Position numbers and translations under genes: made by a program
Shown: positions 1 to 5,536 of the stretch, piece after piece
Numbering within the stretch: position 1 is the stretch's first letter
How the letters are laid out: every line of letters starts with the position of its first letter
Assembly: GCA_902805755.1 (NCBI GenBank)
Contig: CADCUA010000399.1
Location: 1 to 7,200, forward strand
Direction of reading: 5' to 3'
Length of the DNA: 7,200 nucleotides
From: an uncultured Lysobacter sp.
Lineage (GTDB): Bacteria; Pseudomonadota; Gammaproteobacteria; Xanthomonadales; Xanthomonadaceae
Notes under the pieces: model-generated
The model's input: only the letters and a program-made list of their open reading frames with translations
Database searches by the model: none
Told to the model about the DNA's origin: nothing

Positions 1-14
1 TGCTCTTCCGATCT
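1..14. other. Illumina adapter remnant (non-genomic)
   Basis: The first 14 bases, TGCTCTTCCGATCT, are identical to the 3' end of the Illumina TruSeq adapters. The T before GCTCTTCCGATCT fits the index/Read 2 adapter (ending GTGTGCTCTTCCGATCT) better than the Read 1 adapter, which has C there. Independently, the glyQ reading frame on the minus strand matches its family down to base 15 (ending EPWNAA) and then turns into unrelated residues (RSEE) inside these bases, where the family continues with tyrosine-valine. The sequence should be treated as an untrimmed contig end, not as biology. Confidence 0.95.
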
Positions 15-200
15 GGCGGCGTTCCACGGCTCCGGGCCGAGCGCACGCAGGAACGTGGCCGGGTGGAACGTGCCGGCGCCGACTTCGAGGTCGAGCGGCT
101 GGATCAGCACGCAACCGGCTTTCGCCCAGTAGGCGTTGAGGCGCAGGATCAGGTCCTGGAACGTGGGAGACACAAGCTGCGGTGCGGGCATGGCATCCAT
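15..200 (-). CDS. glyQ: Glycyl-tRNA synthetase alpha subunit, N-terminal fragment
   Basis: This is the first 62 codons of the alpha chain of the bacterial alpha2beta2 glycyl-tRNA synthetase, the cytoplasmic enzyme that charges tRNA-Gly. The alpha chain carries the glycine/ATP active site. The fragment shows the family's N-terminal signature: [13 protein letters not shown], then [22 protein letters not shown] and [12 protein letters not shown]. The full protein is usually about 300 residues, so about four fifths is missing, lost at the contig end where adapter sequence begins. The start is ambiguous between ATG at 200 (MDAMPAP) and ATG at 191 (MPAP); neither has a clear Shine-Dalgarno sequence. 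glyS, normally next downstream, would lie off the left edge. The gene is divergent from the glutamine amidotransferase gene. Identification is firm; only the start is uncertain. Confidence 0.95.
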
Positions 201-216
201 CGCGCTGCGCAAAGCA

Positions 217-229
217 CGCTAGTATAGCG
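217..229. repeat. Short inverted repeat in glyQ upstream region
   Basis: CGCTA-GTA-TAGCG is a perfect 5-bp inverted repeat around a 3-base centre. It overlaps the candidate glyQ -10 element, so it could be an operator half-site pair, or simply chance symmetry around a TATACT box. Confidence 0.3.
221..226 (-). promoter_or_regulatory. Candidate -10 element for glyQ
   Basis: Read on the minus strand these bases are TATACT, five of six matching the sigma-70 consensus TATAAT, and they sit 20 bp before the upstream glyQ ATG. They are an AT-rich island in a very GC-rich intergenic region. No good -35 hexamer is seen 16 to 18 bp further upstream (the sequence there resembles AAAGGC). The element lies inside a short inverted repeat (217-229). 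This is an inference from position and composition. Confidence 0.35.
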
Positions 230-263
230 ACGGCCCCGCCACCGCCTTTCCGACGCCGCTGCA

Positions 264-291
264 CGCCGCGTCGGCACGGACGTGCGCGGCG
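264..291. other. GC-rich potential hairpin in divergent intergenic region
   Basis: Bases 264-269 (CGCCGC) pair with 286-291 (GCGGCG), and 274-277 (GCAC) pair with 282-285 (GTGC). This gives a 10-bp stem with a 4-base bulge (270-273) and a GGAC loop. It lies about 40 bp before the start of the amidotransferase gene and could be in its 5' leader. No T-tract follows, so it is not a classical terminator. GC-rich DNA forms such stems readily. Confidence 0.25.
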
Positions 292-320
292 GCCAATCCC
301 GACCTTTCCACGTCCGATGC

Positions 321-324
321 AGGA
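321..324 (+). promoter_or_regulatory. Ribosome binding site for the amidotransferase GTG start
   Basis: AGGA in the context AGGACGAGCGACC lies 9 bases before the GTG at 334. It supports GTG as the start. The nearby ATG at 317 is in another frame that closes after a few codons. Confidence 0.5.
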
Positions 325-333
325 CGAGCGACC

Positions 334-1053
334 GTGACCGATCCGTTCCTGATTCTCGAAACCGGCCAGCCGGTCGCGTCGATGCGCCGCCATCGCGGCT
401 TTCCGCACTGGATCCGCGTGGCCGCCGGCCTGCGCGCCGATGAAGCGGTGGTCGTGAACGTGCAGGCCGGCGAGCCGCTGCCATCACGGGAGGGCTTCGC
501 CGGCGCGATCGTCACCGGTTCCGGCGCGATGGTCACCGATCGCGAGCCGTGGAGCGAAGCGAGCGCGCAGTGGCTGCGCGACGCCGCGCATGCGGGCATG
601 CCGCTGCTGGGCATCTGCTACGGCCACCAGCTGATCGCGCATGCGCTCGGCGGCGAGGTCGGCTACCACCCGGACGGACGCGAGATGGGCACCGTGGCTC
701 TCGAGCTGCATGCGCCGGCGGCGCAGGACCCGTTGTTCGCCGGCCTGCCCGGGCAATTCGCTGCGCAGGCTACGCACCTGCAGACCGTGCTGCGCGTGCC
801 CGAGGGCGCAACGGTGCTGGCGCGTTCGGTGCACGACGCCTGCCACGCGTTCCGCTGGGGCGATAACGCCTGGGGCGTGCAGTTCCACCCCGAATTCAGC
901 GCGACGCATATGCGCGGCTATGTACTCGCGCGCCGCGATGCACTGCGCCGCGAAGGGCTATGCGCGAAGTCGGTCGAGCGCGGCGTGAGCGCGACGCCGC
1001 ATGCGCGACGCGTGCTGCGGCGCTTCGTGCGGCATGCGCGCGCGGCCGGATGA
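334..1053 (+). CDS. Class I glutamine amidotransferase (GMP synthase-like GATase domain)
   Basis: This 239-residue protein is a stand-alone class I glutamine amidotransferase domain. Such domains release ammonia from glutamine or hydrolyse related gamma-glutamyl amides. The nucleophile elbow is GICYGHQ with Cys95, and the partner His185 and Glu187 are in VQFHPEFS, so the catalytic triad is intact. The oxyanion region VTGSGAMV is at residues 60-67. No ATP-pyrophosphatase or synthase domain follows, so it is not GuaA itself but one of the free-standing GMP-synthase-like amidotransferases, whose substrates are mostly unknown. The last 30 or so residues are arginine-rich (RRVLRRFVRHAR). The start is GTG at 334 with AGGA upstream. 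The gene is divergent from glyQ and 64 bp ahead of the membrane-protein gene on the same strand. Family assignment is firm; the substrate is unknown. Confidence 0.88.
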   Translation: MTDPFLILETGQPVASMRRHRGFPHWIRVAAGLRADEAVVVNVQAGEPLPSREGFAGAIVTGSGAMVTDREPWSEASAQWLRDAAHAGMPLLGICYGHQLIAHALGGEVGYHPDGREMGTVALELHAPAAQDPLFAGLPGQFAAQATHLQTVLRVPEGATVLARSVHDACHAFRWGDNAWGVQFHPEFSATHMRGYVLARRDALRREGLCAKSVERGVSATPHARRVLRRFVRHARAAG

Positions 1054-1104
1054 GCACGGCAACCGTGGCCCTCGGCGCACTGCGCCTGCGTTTGGATGCA
1101 CATT

Positions 1105-1110
1105 CAGGAG
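1105..1110 (+). promoter_or_regulatory. Strong Shine-Dalgarno deciding the membrane-protein start
   Basis: CAGGAG lies 7 bases before the ATG at 1118. It selects this ATG over earlier in-frame start codons (the frame is open from 1001), which would overlap the amidotransferase gene and lack such a site. Confidence 0.75.
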
Positions 1111-1117
1111 TGATGCA

Positions 1118-1954
1118 ATGACGGAGATTCGCAAGGTCCCGGCCAGCGACGGTGCGGAATGGCTGCTCGGCGGCTTTTCGCTGCTGCGCCGTGCGCCGCT
1201 CGGGCTGGGCCTGCTCGGATTGCTCTGGGGCGGATTGTCGGCGCTGGCCTCGATGAGCGGCCATCTGGTGCCCAGCCTGTTCATGTGGCTGCTCGGGCCG
1301 GTGCTGTTCGCCGGCATGATCCACGCGACGCGCGAAGTCGATGCCGGGCGCCCGGCGCAACCGATGCATCTGCTCGAGGGCATGAAGCGCGGCAAGGCGC
1401 TTTCACTGCTCGCGATGCTGCTGCCGCAGATCATCGCGCTGCTGCTGCTGGCGGTGCTGCTGATCGCGATGATCGGCAGCGAACAGCTGCAACAGATCGC
1501 CGAGGTCATGGAACAGGTGCAGGCCAGCGGCAACCCGGAACTTGCGAAATCGCTGCCCACCGAGCGCCTGTCGAGCTGGCTGATGGTCGCGCTGGTGGTC
1601 GGCCTGCTTGCGGGCTTTTTCACCTTCGTCGCGGTGCCGGAAATCCTGTTCCGCTCGCGCGGTGCATTCGCGGCGATGGCACTGAGCTTCCGCGCCTGCC
1701 TGCGCAATGTGCTGGCGATGGTGGTGATGGTGGTGCTGCTGATGATCTCGTTCTTCGCGCTGAGCCTGCTGATGAGCCTGGTGGCCGCGCTGCTGGGCTG
1801 GGCGATCGGCGCGATGGCCGCGCAGTTCATCGCGCAGCTGGTGATGTTCGCGGTGGTGCTGCCGGTCACGGGCGGCATGGTGTACCACGCCTGGCGCCGC
1901 ATGCTCGGCGATGAAGCGGTGGCCGTGCCGGTCACGACCGGCATCGAGGCCTGA
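1118..1954 (+). CDS. BPSS1780-family multi-pass membrane protein
   Basis: This 278-residue integral inner-membrane protein has no known biochemical function. Its N-terminus (KVPASDGAEWLLGGFSLLRRAPL) fits the BPSS1780 family pattern of VPA, a G-x-x-W motif, a short amphipathic helix and an RR-x-PL motif before the first membrane span. Hydrophobic segments lie at about residues 28-46, 52-69, 96-119, 153-175, 197-228 (possibly two spans) and 233-256. A polar amphipathic stretch with many Gln and Glu (121-150) separates the third and fourth spans. No catalytic or ligand motif is evident. The ATG at 1118 is supported by CAGGAG upstream. The gene follows the amidotransferase by 64 bp, so they may share a transcript, but no functional link is evident. 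It converges on tatC with only about 40 bp between stops. Family assignment rests on motif memory and is fairly good. Confidence 0.78.
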   Translation: MTEIRKVPASDGAEWLLGGFSLLRRAPLGLGLLGLLWGGLSALASMSGHLVPSLFMWLLGPVLFAGMIHATREVDAGRPAQPMHLLEGMKRGKALSLLAMLLPQIIALLLLAVLLIAMIGSEQLQQIAEVMEQVQASGNPELAKSLPTERLSSWLMVALVVGLLAGFFTFVAVPEILFRSRGAFAAMALSFRACLRNVLAMVVMVVLLMISFFALSLLMSLVAALLGWAIGAMAAQFIAQLVMFAVVLPVTGGMVYHAWRRMLGDEAVAVPVTTGIEA

Positions 1955-1969
1955 GCGGGCCCATGCGCA

Positions 1970-1982
1970 CGGCCTGATGCCG
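1970..1982. terminator. Weak hairpin between convergent genes
   Basis: CGGC-CTGAT-GCCG forms a 4-bp stem with a 5-base loop in the 39-bp gap between the convergent membrane-protein gene and tatC. There is no T-tract on either strand. It is in the right place for a bidirectional terminator, but the support is weak. Confidence 0.2.
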
Positions 1983-1993
1983 GCAGGTACGCG

Positions 1994-2755
1994 CTAGCGC
2001 TGCGGCACCACCCAGCGCGCGGCGATGATGCCCAGCTCGTACAACAGCACCATCGGGATCGCGAGCATCAGCTGCGAGACCACGTCCGGCGGCGTGATCA
2101 CGGCCGCAAGCACGAAGATGCCGACGATCGCGTAACCGCGCGCTTCGCGCAGCTGCGCCGGCGTCACCCAGCCCAGCACCACCGCGATCACCAGCGCGAC
2201 CGGCAGCTCGAAGCTCACGCCGAACGCGAGGAAGATCACCAGCACGAAATCCAGGTAGGCGTTGATGTCGGTCATCATCGCCACGCCTTCGGGCGTGATC
2301 TGCGCGAGGAAGCCGAACACCGCCGGCAGCACCAGGAAGAACGCGAAGCCGCAGCCGATGTAGAACAGCGAAACCGCGCTGACCAGCAACGGGATCGCGA
2401 GCCGTTTCTCGCGCTGGTACAGGCCCGGCGCGACGAACGACCAAGCCTGGTACAGCAGCCAGGGCGTGGTCACGATCAGCGCCGTGAAGAACGCGAGCTT
2501 GACCGGTGCGAAGAACGGCGAGGCGACTTCAACGGCGATCAGCTGGCCGCCGGCCGGCAGCTTCTGCAGCAGCGGCTCGGCGAGCAACGCGTACAGCGCA
2601 TTGCCGAACGGCAGCAGGCCGACGAACACGATGAGCAGGCCGACGACGGCGCGCAACAGGCGCGCGCGCAGCTCCAGCAGATGGTCGAGCAGGCGCGGCT
2701 CGGCCGCGTCGGAGGCGACCAGCTCGTCGGCAATGGGATCGTGCTCAGCGCTCAT
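1994..2755 (-). CDS. tatC: Sec-independent protein translocase subunit TatC
   Basis: TatC is the six-span inner-membrane core of the twin-arginine translocase. With TatB it forms the receptor that binds twin-arginine signal peptides and recruits TatA to pass folded proteins to the periplasm. The 253-residue length is typical. Family hallmarks are in order: the cytoplasmic [15 protein letters not shown] (22-36) before the first span, [11 protein letters not shown] (80-90), the signal-peptide-binding loop [17 protein letters not shown] (102-118) with Glu116, the buried glutamate in FELP (Glu183), and TPPD with Asp224. Glu116, Glu183 and Asp224 correspond to E. coli Glu103, Glu170 and Asp211. 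The ATG lies inside the 3' end of tatB with an 11-bp overlap and no strong Shine-Dalgarno, so translational coupling to tatB is likely. An acidic N-terminal extension of about 20 residues precedes the conserved region. Confidence 0.97.
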   Translation of the reverse strand: MSAEHDPIADELVASDAAEPRLLDHLLELRARLLRAVVGLLIVFVGLLPFGNALYALLAEPLLQKLPAGGQLIAVEVASPFFAPVKLAFFTALIVTTPWLLYQAWSFVAPGLYQREKRLAIPLLVSAVSLFYIGCGFAFFLVLPAVFGFLAQITPEGVAMMTDINAYLDFVLVIFLAFGVSFELPVALVIAVVLGWVTPAQLREARGYAIVGIFVLAAVITPPDVVSQLMLAIPMVLLYELGIIAARWVVPQR

Positions 2756-3158
2756 CGGTGTTCGCTGGCGGAATCACGGGCGCATGCGTTTCGCGGCTCG
2801 CGGGTGGGTTTGCGACCGCAGGCGGGTCGATGTCACCGGACTGCACCGCTGCACGTGCAGACCGCTCGACGGTGTCGTGCAGCGACTGCATATTGAAACC
2901 GTCACGCAGGTCGGTGCCGCTGCGCTGCAGCGCCTCGTGCGCATCGCGCAATTCGTCCTGCGTCTGGCGCAGGCTGCGCCGCAGTTCCTCGGCGGCCAGT
3001 TCGTTTTCCAGCTCCGAGCGCACCGAATACCACTGCGCGCGTGCGCGCCGCACCCACAGCCCGGCAAAACGCGCCGCGCGCGGCAACCGCTCGGGGCCGA
3101 GCACGATGAGCGCGACCACGGCGATTACGAACAGCTCGGAAAAGCCGATATCGAACAT
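2745..3158 (-). CDS. tatB: Sec-independent protein translocase subunit TatB
   Basis: TatB partners TatC in the substrate-receptor complex of the twin-arginine translocase. The 137-residue protein has one N-terminal membrane span (about residues 6-20) containing Glu8, then the hinge GPERLP (21-26), an amphipathic helix (27-45), and a long charged, probably coiled helical stretch (45-90: [25 protein letters not shown] and on). The tail is Pro/Ala-rich and likely disordered. [26 protein letters not shown] is the diagnostic TatB start and distinguishes it from TatA, which has FGTKRL. The ATG at 3158 follows the tatA stop by 30 bp, and the stop overlaps the start of tatC by 11 bp, consistent with one tatABC operon. 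No clear Shine-Dalgarno is visible. Confidence 0.96.
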   Translation of the reverse strand: MFDIGFSELFVIAVVALIVLGPERLPRAARFAGLWVRRARAQWYSVRSELENELAAEELRRSLRQTQDELRDAHEALQRSGTDLRDGFNMQSLHDTVERSARAAVQSGDIDPPAVANPPASRETHAPVIPPANTDER

Positions 3159-3188
3159 GGCCGGATGCTGCCGAAGACGCGCCGGGGA

Positions 3189-3428
3189 TCAGCGCGGGTC
3201 GTGCTCGTCGCGGCCGGCCGGCGTACGCGGGGCCTCACCCACGCTGTCATTGCGCACGTCGTTGCGAAGCTGCGCCGGCGGACCGTCGTCGGCGTCGCGC
3301 ACGCCCTTCTTGAAGCCCTTGATCGCTTCGCCAAGATCCTTGCCGACGTTGCCCAGGCGCTTGGTGCCGAATACCAGCACCACGATCACCAGCACGATCA
3401 GCCAGTGGGAAAGACTCAGACTGCCCAT
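3189..3428 (-). CDS. tatA: Sec-independent protein translocase subunit TatA
   Basis: TatA is the small pore- or patch-forming subunit of the twin-arginine translocase, recruited in many copies to TatBC during export of folded proteins. The 79 residues show one span (about 7-20, [15 protein letters not shown]), the hinge FGTKRL (20-25), the amphipathic helix with [17 protein letters not shown] (26-42), and the conserved Phe39. A charged, poorly conserved tail follows. The start ATG gives the canonical [21 protein letters not shown] opening. It is the first tat gene in transcription order, 30 bp before tatB and 87 bp after the stop of the SYLF gene. No strong Shine-Dalgarno is seen. A promoter could lie in the 87-bp gap, where TATCCT (3462-3457 on the minus strand) is a possible but weak -10. 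Confidence 0.96.
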   Translation of the reverse strand: MGSLSLSHWLIVLVIVVLVFGTKRLGNVGKDLGEAIKGFKKGVRDADDGPPAQLRNDVRNDSVGEAPRTPAGRDEHDPR

Positions 3429-3492
3429 GGAAATGCCCGTCGAACGTAGGGTGGCGAGGATACCGCAGGCGCGTGATGACGGTTGCGGCAGA

Positions 3493-3510
3493 CGCGGCGG
3501 TGAGGCCGCG
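3493..3510. terminator. Possible hairpin between SYLF gene and tatA
   Basis: CGCGGC (3493-3498) pairs with GCCGCG (3505-3510) across a 6-base loop, giving a perfect 6-bp GC-only stem 5 bp past the SYLF stop. There is no following T-tract on the minus strand. It could attenuate or end SYLF transcription before tatA, or protect the mRNA 3' end. Support is positional only. Confidence 0.3.
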
Positions 3511-3515
3511 CGCTG

Positions 3516-4349
3516 TCAGTGCGGCAACGGCTCGACTTTCGCCGGCGCCTCGACCGTCTGGAACGGCTGCGGCTGGGGCTCGGCCGCAACCGGCGCGGTG
3601 CTGGCCGGGGCTGCAGCGGCGACCGTCGCGGTCGCAGCCGGCGTACCGCCACGCTGGCCGCGCGCGAGCGCGCTGGATTCTTCCAGGTGGTCGCGGAAAT
3701 CGACCACCGCGTTCGACGGCGCGCCCATCGCGCGGCCTTCGAAGATCATGCGCGGCGTGGTGTCGCGGCCGTAGACGGACTCGTTCGCAGCGTCGTCGAT
3801 GCTCAGCACCGCGCCATCCAGTGCGATGCCCGCGAACATGCCGCGTGCGCGCGACCACGACCAGATCTCGGCCTTGAGCTGGCCGTCGGTCGCCGTGCTG
3901 GCATTGCGGCCGACCGGTCCGGCGGCGACGCCGGCATCGGCGCCGAGCGTGATCTTGCCGTTGACGATCGAGTCCAGGCCGCGGTCGCTGCGGAACACCA
4001 GCACGATGTCGGAGGACTGCACGCCGGCCTGGAAACCGATGCTGCCACCGGTGAGCTTGACGAAGCTCGGGTTCGACCAGGTGCCGTCCGCGCGCTTGAC
4101 CGACAACAGGCCGTGCCCGCGCCGGCCGCCCAGCACGAGGCCGATCTTCAGCGCGTCGGGCACCACGACAACCGCGCGAGCCTCGTCGAACAGCTTGTCC
4201 GGGATCGCCGATTCGGGGATCGCGCGGATCTCGTTGAGCACGCGGATCGCGTTGCGCGCGCGCTCATCCTCCACCGGGCCCGCGACAGCGACGGACGAGG
4301 CAAGGCTCAGGGCAAGCACGAGGGCGGCAACGCGCGGCAAGCGGGACAT
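3516..4349 (-). CDS. Secreted SYLF (Ysc84-like) lipid-binding domain protein
   Basis: This is a 277-residue exported protein with a SYLF/Ysc84-type domain. Eukaryotic members bind phosphoinositides or actin; bacterial members are usually annotated as lipid-binding and their roles are little known. Residues 1-23 form a Sec-type signal peptide (SRLPR, hydrophobic VAALVLALSLASSVAV, AVA cleavage site before Gly24) without a twin-arginine motif or lipobox cysteine. The SYLF domain spans about 50-222: the helix ending KLFDEARAVVVVPDALKIGLVLGGRRGHGLL, then SFVKLTGGSIGFQAGVQSSDIVLVF, KITLGADAGVAAGPVGRNA, and IWSWSRARGMFAGIALDGAVLSID. From about 232 to the end is an Ala/Pro/Gln-rich tail, probably disordered. 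Start ATG 4349 has GGAG 5 bases upstream. The gene is upstream of tatABC on the same strand (87-bp gap) and divergent from hemH. Its export route is probably Sec into the periplasm. Confidence 0.88.
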   Translation of the reverse strand: MSRLPRVAALVLALSLASSVAVAGPVEDERARNAIRVLNEIRAIPESAIPDKLFDEARAVVVVPDALKIGLVLGGRRGHGLLSVKRADGTWSNPSFVKLTGGSIGFQAGVQSSDIVLVFRSDRGLDSIVNGKITLGADAGVAAGPVGRNASTATDGQLKAEIWSWSRARGMFAGIALDGAVLSIDDAANESVYGRDTTPRMIFEGRAMGAPSNAVVDFRDHLEESSALARGQRGGTPAATATVAAAAPASTAPVAAEPQPQPFQTVEAPAKVEPLPH

Positions 4350-4354
4350 GGAGG

Positions 4355-4358
4355 CTCC
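4355..4358 (-). promoter_or_regulatory. Ribosome binding site for the SYLF gene
   Basis: GGAG on the minus strand, 5 bases before the ATG at 4349, supports this start, which also gives a well-formed signal peptide. Confidence 0.55.
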
Positions 4359-4457
4359 GGGGGACGGATGGGTGAAAGACGATTCAGGCTAGTGATGGCC
4401 GGATGAACAACGTCGCAACCGGGCCGTGAGCGTAGCGGAGTTTGCTCGGTTCCCAAG

Positions 4458-4494
4458 CGCAACCGTGACGTGTTCGGCGCAATGCGCGGTTGCG
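4458..4494. repeat. 8-bp inverted repeat upstream of hemH
   Basis: CGCAACCG (4458-4465) and CGGTTGCG (4487-4494) are perfect reverse complements separated by 21 bases, about 65 bp before the hemH start. A further direct copy is at 4414-4421. The same octamer also occurs in coding sequence elsewhere in the window, so it is not unique to this region. It could be an operator pair or a leader stem, or chance. Confidence 0.35.
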
Positions 4495-4558
4495 GACGCG
4501 CCACAAGCCGCTGTGTTCCATGCCGCACCGGCACGCGCGCCGGAGCAGCTGTCATCCT

Positions 4559-5536
4559 ATGGCGATGAACACTTCCCCGCCCGCTGCGACCACCGCCGTC
4601 GTGCTCGTCAACCTCGGCACGCCGGATGCGCCCACGCCCCATGCGGTGCGGCGTTACCTGAGCGAGTTCCTGCACGATCACCGCGTCGTGCAGATGACGC
4701 GCTGGCTGTGGTGCCCGCTGCTGCATTTCGTGATCCTGCCGGTGCGCGGCAAGCCGGTTGCGCACAAGTACGAAACGATCTGGCTGCCGGGCGCTGAAGG
4801 CGGCTCGCCGCTTGCCGTGTACACGCGCGATCTCGCGCGCGCGGTGCAGCAGCAAATGCCCGAGGCGCGCGTCGTCGATGCGATGCGTTACGGCCGACCG
4901 AAGCTTGCGACAGTGCTCGAGCAATTGCGCGCGGACGGTGTGCAGCGCGCGTTCGTGCTGCCGCTGTATCCGCAGTACTCGACCACGACAACCGCATCGG
5001 TCGCCGATGTCGTCGAGCGCACGCACGGGCTCGAGTTGCGGATGCTGGACGAGTACCACCTTGCCCCGGAATGGATCGATGCCGTCGCCGGCTCGATCCG
5101 CGCGCATCGCGAGACGCACGGCGCCGGCGATCACCTGCTGTTTTCGTTCCATGGCCTGCCGCAGCGACTGGCCGACGCCGGCGATCCCTATCCGCAGCAG
5201 TGCGAGGCGAGCGCGCGTGCGATCGCGACGGCGCTCGGCCTGCCGGCGCAGGCCTGGTCGCTGAGCTATCAATCGCGCTTCGGGCGCGAGCCTTGGCTGG
5301 AGCCGGCGACGGACGTGACCCTGGATGCACTGGCCGCGCGCGGCGTGCGCCGGCTCGATGTCGTCGCGCCGGGTTTCGCGGTGGACTGCCTGGAAACGCT
5401 GGAGGAAGTGTCGCTGATGCTGGCCGAGCGGTTCGCCAGCCGCGGCGGCGAGCTGCGTTACATCCCCTGCCTCAACGCGTCGCCCGCGCATGCGCAGGCA
5501 CTCGCGTCGATCACGCGCCGGGCCCTGGCCGCGTGA
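4559..5536 (+). CDS. hemH: Ferrochelatase (protoporphyrin ferrochelatase)
   Basis: Ferrochelatase inserts Fe2+ into protoporphyrin IX, the last step of protoheme synthesis, at the cytoplasmic face of the membrane. The protein is about 325 residues, normal for the bacterial enzyme. Landmarks, numbered from ATG 4559: AVVLVNLGTPDAPT (13-26), RRYLSEFLHDHRVV (31-44), GGSPLAVYTR (81-90), MRYGRP (109-114), VLPLYPQYSTTTTASV (133-148), LLFSFHGLPQR (193-203) with the metal-binding and catalytic His198, SYQSRFGREPWLEP (236-249), and the acidic site GFAVDCLETLEE (272-283) with Glu279. No C-terminal cysteine cluster for an Fe-S centre is seen. The start may be ATG 4559 (MAMNTS) or ATG 4565 (MNTS). The open frame reaches back to 4490, but the extra residues look unlike the family. 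The nearest GGAG (4542) is rather far upstream. The stop overlaps the start of the hydrolase gene. Confidence 0.96.
   Translation: MAMNTSPPAATTAVVLVNLGTPDAPTPHAVRRYLSEFLHDHRVVQMTRWLWCPLLHFVILPVRGKPVAHKYETIWLPGAEGGSPLAVYTRDLARAVQQQMPEARVVDAMRYGRPKLATVLEQLRADGVQRAFVLPLYPQYSTTTTASVADVVERTHGLELRMLDEYHLAPEWIDAVAGSIRAHRETHGAGDHLLFSFHGLPQRLADAGDPYPQQCEASARAIATALGLPAQAWSLSYQSRFGREPWLEPATDVTLDALAARGVRRLDVVAPGFAVDCLETLEEVSLMLAERFASRGGELRYIPCLNASPAHAQALASITRRALAA

Larger units (their letters stand above)
4350..4558. promoter_or_regulatory. Divergent intergenic region between SYLF gene and hemH
   Basis: This 209-bp region is the longest gap in the window and must hold promoters for both flanking divergent genes. 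I see no convincing -35/-10 pair on either strand. It holds three copies of the octamer CGCAACCG: direct at 4414-4421 and 4458-4465, and inverted at 4487-4494. The last two form an 8-bp inverted repeat with a 21-base spacer. The frame leading into hemH is open through part of this region, but those codons lack family similarity and are treated as non-coding. Confidence 0.4.

Noticed and set aside
1403..1888. Antisense frame encoding a histidine run (HHHHHH), suggesting a metal-binding peptide
   Set aside because: The run is the complement of repeated GTGATG/GTGGTG codons for Val and Met in a transmembrane segment (MVVMVVLLM). It has no start signal or family match.
958..1944. Long minus-strand open frame (328 codons) opposite the membrane-protein gene
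   Set aside because: The product is Ser/Ala/Ile-rich with no recognisable motif. It mirrors the opposite strand of a well-supported membrane-protein gene; in GC-rich DNA antisense frames stay open by codon-position bias.
4026..4349. SYLF protein as a Tat substrate because it is next to tatABC
   Set aside because: Its signal peptide (SRLPRVAALVLALSLASSVAVA) has no RR pair and is short and strongly hydrophobic, as in Sec signal peptides.
3519..4406. 295-codon plus-strand open frame opposite the SYLF gene
   Set aside because: It is Arg-rich shadow sequence. The minus-strand frame has a signal peptide, a ribosome binding site and a recognisable SYLF domain.
4490..4558. Longer hemH start at ATG 4490 adding 23 residues
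   Set aside because: The extra residues are His/Arg/Cys-rich and unlike ferrochelatase N-termini, there is no Shine-Dalgarno, and the start would fall inside the inverted repeat upstream of hemH.
4307..5491. 394-codon minus-strand open frame opposite hemH
   Set aside because: It lies across hemH, whose catalytic motifs and full-length family match are clear. The antisense product is Arg/His-rich without domains.
5071..5535. N-terminal extension of the hydrolase frame, possibly a fusion protein
   Set aside because: The frame is open for 155 codons before ATG 5536 but overlaps hemH in another frame, is Arg/Ala-rich and lacks motifs. Hydrolase family similarity starts right after ATG 5536.
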